Shown here in pieces: positions 5,883 to 6,009 of a DNA stretch of 6,009 nucleotides (within the stretch, counting starts at the first letter, position 1; each line of letters starts with the position of its first letter). The notes under the pieces are model-generated. The model saw only the letters and a list, made by a program, of their open reading frames with translations, was not told the DNA's origin and ran no database searches. Origin of the DNA: Kiritimatiellia bacterium (lineage in GTDB: Bacteria; Verrucomicrobiota; Kiritimatiellia; RFP12; UBA1067). The DNA lies in the NCBI GenBank assembly GCA_017999015.1, contig JAGOBZ010000202.1, positions 1-6,009 on the forward strand. Reading direction: 5' to 3'. The translations under genes and the position numbers were made by a program.

Positions 5883-6009
5883 TCAGAACGTGAAGCGCGA
5901 ACTGACCTGCGACTGGCTGAGCACCTCCACGCGCACATCGGCACGACCGGCTTTCGCGAGCGCCTGACGCATGGTGTTGAGGGCCAGCGCCGGCGTGTTG
6001 CACGCCTCG
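5883..6009 (-). CDS. C-terminal fragment of an unrecognised protein (runs off the right edge)
   Basis: The last 41 codons of a minus-strand gene end at a TGA at 5885-5883. The peptide includes ACNTPALALNTMRQALAKAG, then RADVRVEVLSQSQVSSRFTF. It has an amphipathic helix-like part followed by a short beta-like tail. The reading frame stays open to the window edge and has the GC-rich codon use of its neighbours, but 41 residues are not enough to name a family. Its stop lies 98 bp upstream of the sigma factor start in the same direction, so it may be the preceding gene of the same unit or unrelated. Confidence 0.5.
   Translation of the reverse strand, partial: EACNTPALALNTMRQALAKAGRADVRVEVLSQSQVSSRFTF

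Overview
All supported genes lie on the minus strand and read from the right end of the window to the left. The DNA is GC-rich. The proteins point to the Planctomycetes-Verrucomicrobia-Chlamydiae (PVC) superphylum, with Kiritimatiellota/Verrucomicrobia as my best guess. The reasons are an ECF sigma factor of the Rhodopirellula/Verrucomicrobium type coupled to a FecR-like membrane anti-sigma protein, exported SUMF1 (formylglycine-generating-enzyme-fold) proteins with an extra N-terminal beta domain, and an exported FAD oxidoreductase with a GGNEGG-type motif. This placement is inference, because there is no rRNA or other marker in the window.

Layout in transcription order (high to low coordinate): the C-terminal end of an unrecognised gene (6009-5883); a 98 bp gap; an ECF sigma factor (5784-5233); a FecR-family anti-sigma/sensor protein that overlaps it by 4 bp (5236-3473); SUMF1-like protein A (3427-2282); a small exported protein (2256-1573); SUMF1-like protein B (1520-330); an 81 bp gap; and the 5' end of an exported FAD-dependent oxidoreductase (248 to beyond position 1). 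Gaps inside the cluster are 25-52 bp and every start has a plausible Shine-Dalgarno sequence, so the five middle genes look like one operon.

The main observation is a repeated two-gene module. The C-terminal ~205 residues of the anti-sigma protein (here called domain X) are paralogous to the whole mature small exported protein (1573-2256). Each X copy is followed directly by a SUMF1-like gene, and the two SUMF1 proteins are paralogous over their full length. The order is therefore sigma - [antisigma+X] - SUMF1-A - [X alone] - SUMF1-B. This suggests a duplicated X/SUMF1 pair whose first X became, or stayed, the extracytoplasmic sensor end of an anti-sigma factor. The SUMF1 proteins lack the catalytic cysteine pair of true formylglycine-generating enzymes, so a binding or structural role is more likely than catalysis. 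A working hypothesis is a cell-envelope sensing or surface-protein system in which X and SUMF1 partners interact and the sigma factor controls their own operon. No gene on the plus strand is supported.
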